A DNA stretch of 64,000 bases from assembly GCA_028285105.1 (NCBI GenBank), contig JANQQE010000024.1, positions 62,001-126,000 on the forward strand, in the 5' to 3' direction. The position numbers and the translations under genes are program-made. The stretch is from Alphaproteobacteria bacterium. GTDB taxonomy: Bacteria > Planctomycetota > Phycisphaerae > UBA1845. Each line of letters begins with the position of its first letter. Position 1 is the first letter of the stretch. Positions 63,853-64,000 of the stretch are shown piece after piece. The notes under the pieces were generated by a model. It was not told the DNA's origin. It saw only the letters and a program-made list of their open reading frames with translations, and searched no databases.

Positions 63853-64000
63853 CTAGCCGGCCACTTCGATCACCGCCGACTTAAGCGACTTCGGCAAATG
63901 TGACATCAGTTGGCACGTACGACCCATCACGCGAACATCGTCTTCAATGCGAACACCACCAGCACCGGGTAAGTAGATGCCCGGTTCGACGGTCACAACC
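63853..64000 (-). CDS. Xaa-Pro aminopeptidase (M24), C-terminal part
   Basis: Partial gene running off the right end; only the last 48 codons are seen. The minus-strand translation begins [20 protein letters not shown], the M24 metal-binding end (Glu and Gly-Ile-Tyr followed by the RIEDD ligand), and ends in KSAVIEVAG before TAG at 63853-63855. It removes N-terminal residues before proline. It precedes accB by 105 bases on the same strand. Confidence 0.9.
   Translation of the reverse strand, partial: VVTVEPGIYLPGAGGVRIEDDVRVMGRTCQLMSHLPKSLKSAVIEVAG

Noticed and set aside
1..64000. tRNA, rRNA, CRISPR, transposase or prophage genes
   Set aside because: None could be recognised by eye on either strand; a tRNAscan or CRISPR search would be needed to exclude small ones.

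Overview
The window looks like chromosomal DNA of a planctomycete, most likely close to Phycisphaerae. The pointers are membrane proteins with a C-terminal zinc ribbon of the CPKCGYDLRQSPTRCPECG type (about 19.3 kb and 58.7-59.2 kb), an exported protein ending in a dockerin-like D-x-D-x-D / DFxxF tail (12.3-12.4 kb), two clusters of pseudopilin genes and an AlgE-like outer-membrane porin. Base composition is moderate and even. I see no rRNA, tRNA, CRISPR array, prophage or insertion sequence. The lineage is inferred from these family traits only.

Layout. 0-7.4 kb: a sigma-70-like factor, then an Rrf2-type [Fe-S] regulator followed by a complete SUF iron-sulfur cluster operon (sufB, sufC, sufD, sufS, sufU and a SufT-like DUF59 gene). 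7.6-13.8 kb: an ankyrin-repeat protein, a LOG-family protein, a VOC protein, an exported alpha/beta hydrolase, a Cys-rich 17-residue-repeat protein and a lipoprotein beta-propeller, the last two ending at a shared hairpin terminator. 14.1-19.0 kb: a compact type II secretion / type IV pilus-like operon (GspE, two GspF-like proteins, three small pilin-like proteins with overlapping genes). 19-31.7 kb: membrane proteins, a B12-binding radical SAM protein, an M48 peptidase, an S9 peptidase coupled to a nitrilase-fold enzyme, a CPA1 antiporter and a sterol-desaturase-type hydroxylase. 32-38.1 kb: a lipoprotein propeller, an AlgE-like porin, an HELTH metallopeptidase, fumarylacetoacetase and a linked gene of unknown function.

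The most striking feature is at 38368-38718. A 116-residue ArsC/thioredoxin-fold protein is read through an in-frame TGA at 38407-38409 that lies at the first position of a redox UxxC motif (Sec14-Thr-Ser-Cys17). It is followed by a perfect 7-bp hairpin with a GUU loop, at the spacing expected of a bacterial SECIS element. Ordinary gene calling truncates or loses this gene. The reading is that it is a selenoprotein.

39-64 kb: a POT peptide transporter with a large soluble insert, a second cobalamin-type radical SAM protein, a DEDDh exonuclease, a BtuF-like protein, a DUF11 repeat surface protein with a strong terminator, a glycosyltransferase and a FemAB-like protein of the kinds found with XrtA/PEP-CTERM systems, gcvT-gcvH, RNase R with a histone-like Lys tail, and a CarH-like B12-domain protein lacking the usual cobalamin His. 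These are followed by two paired zinc-ribbon membrane proteins, a TrpG/PabA amidotransferase, a second pseudopilin cluster (GspH/I/J-like), and an accC/accB/Xaa-Pro aminopeptidase group that runs off the right end.
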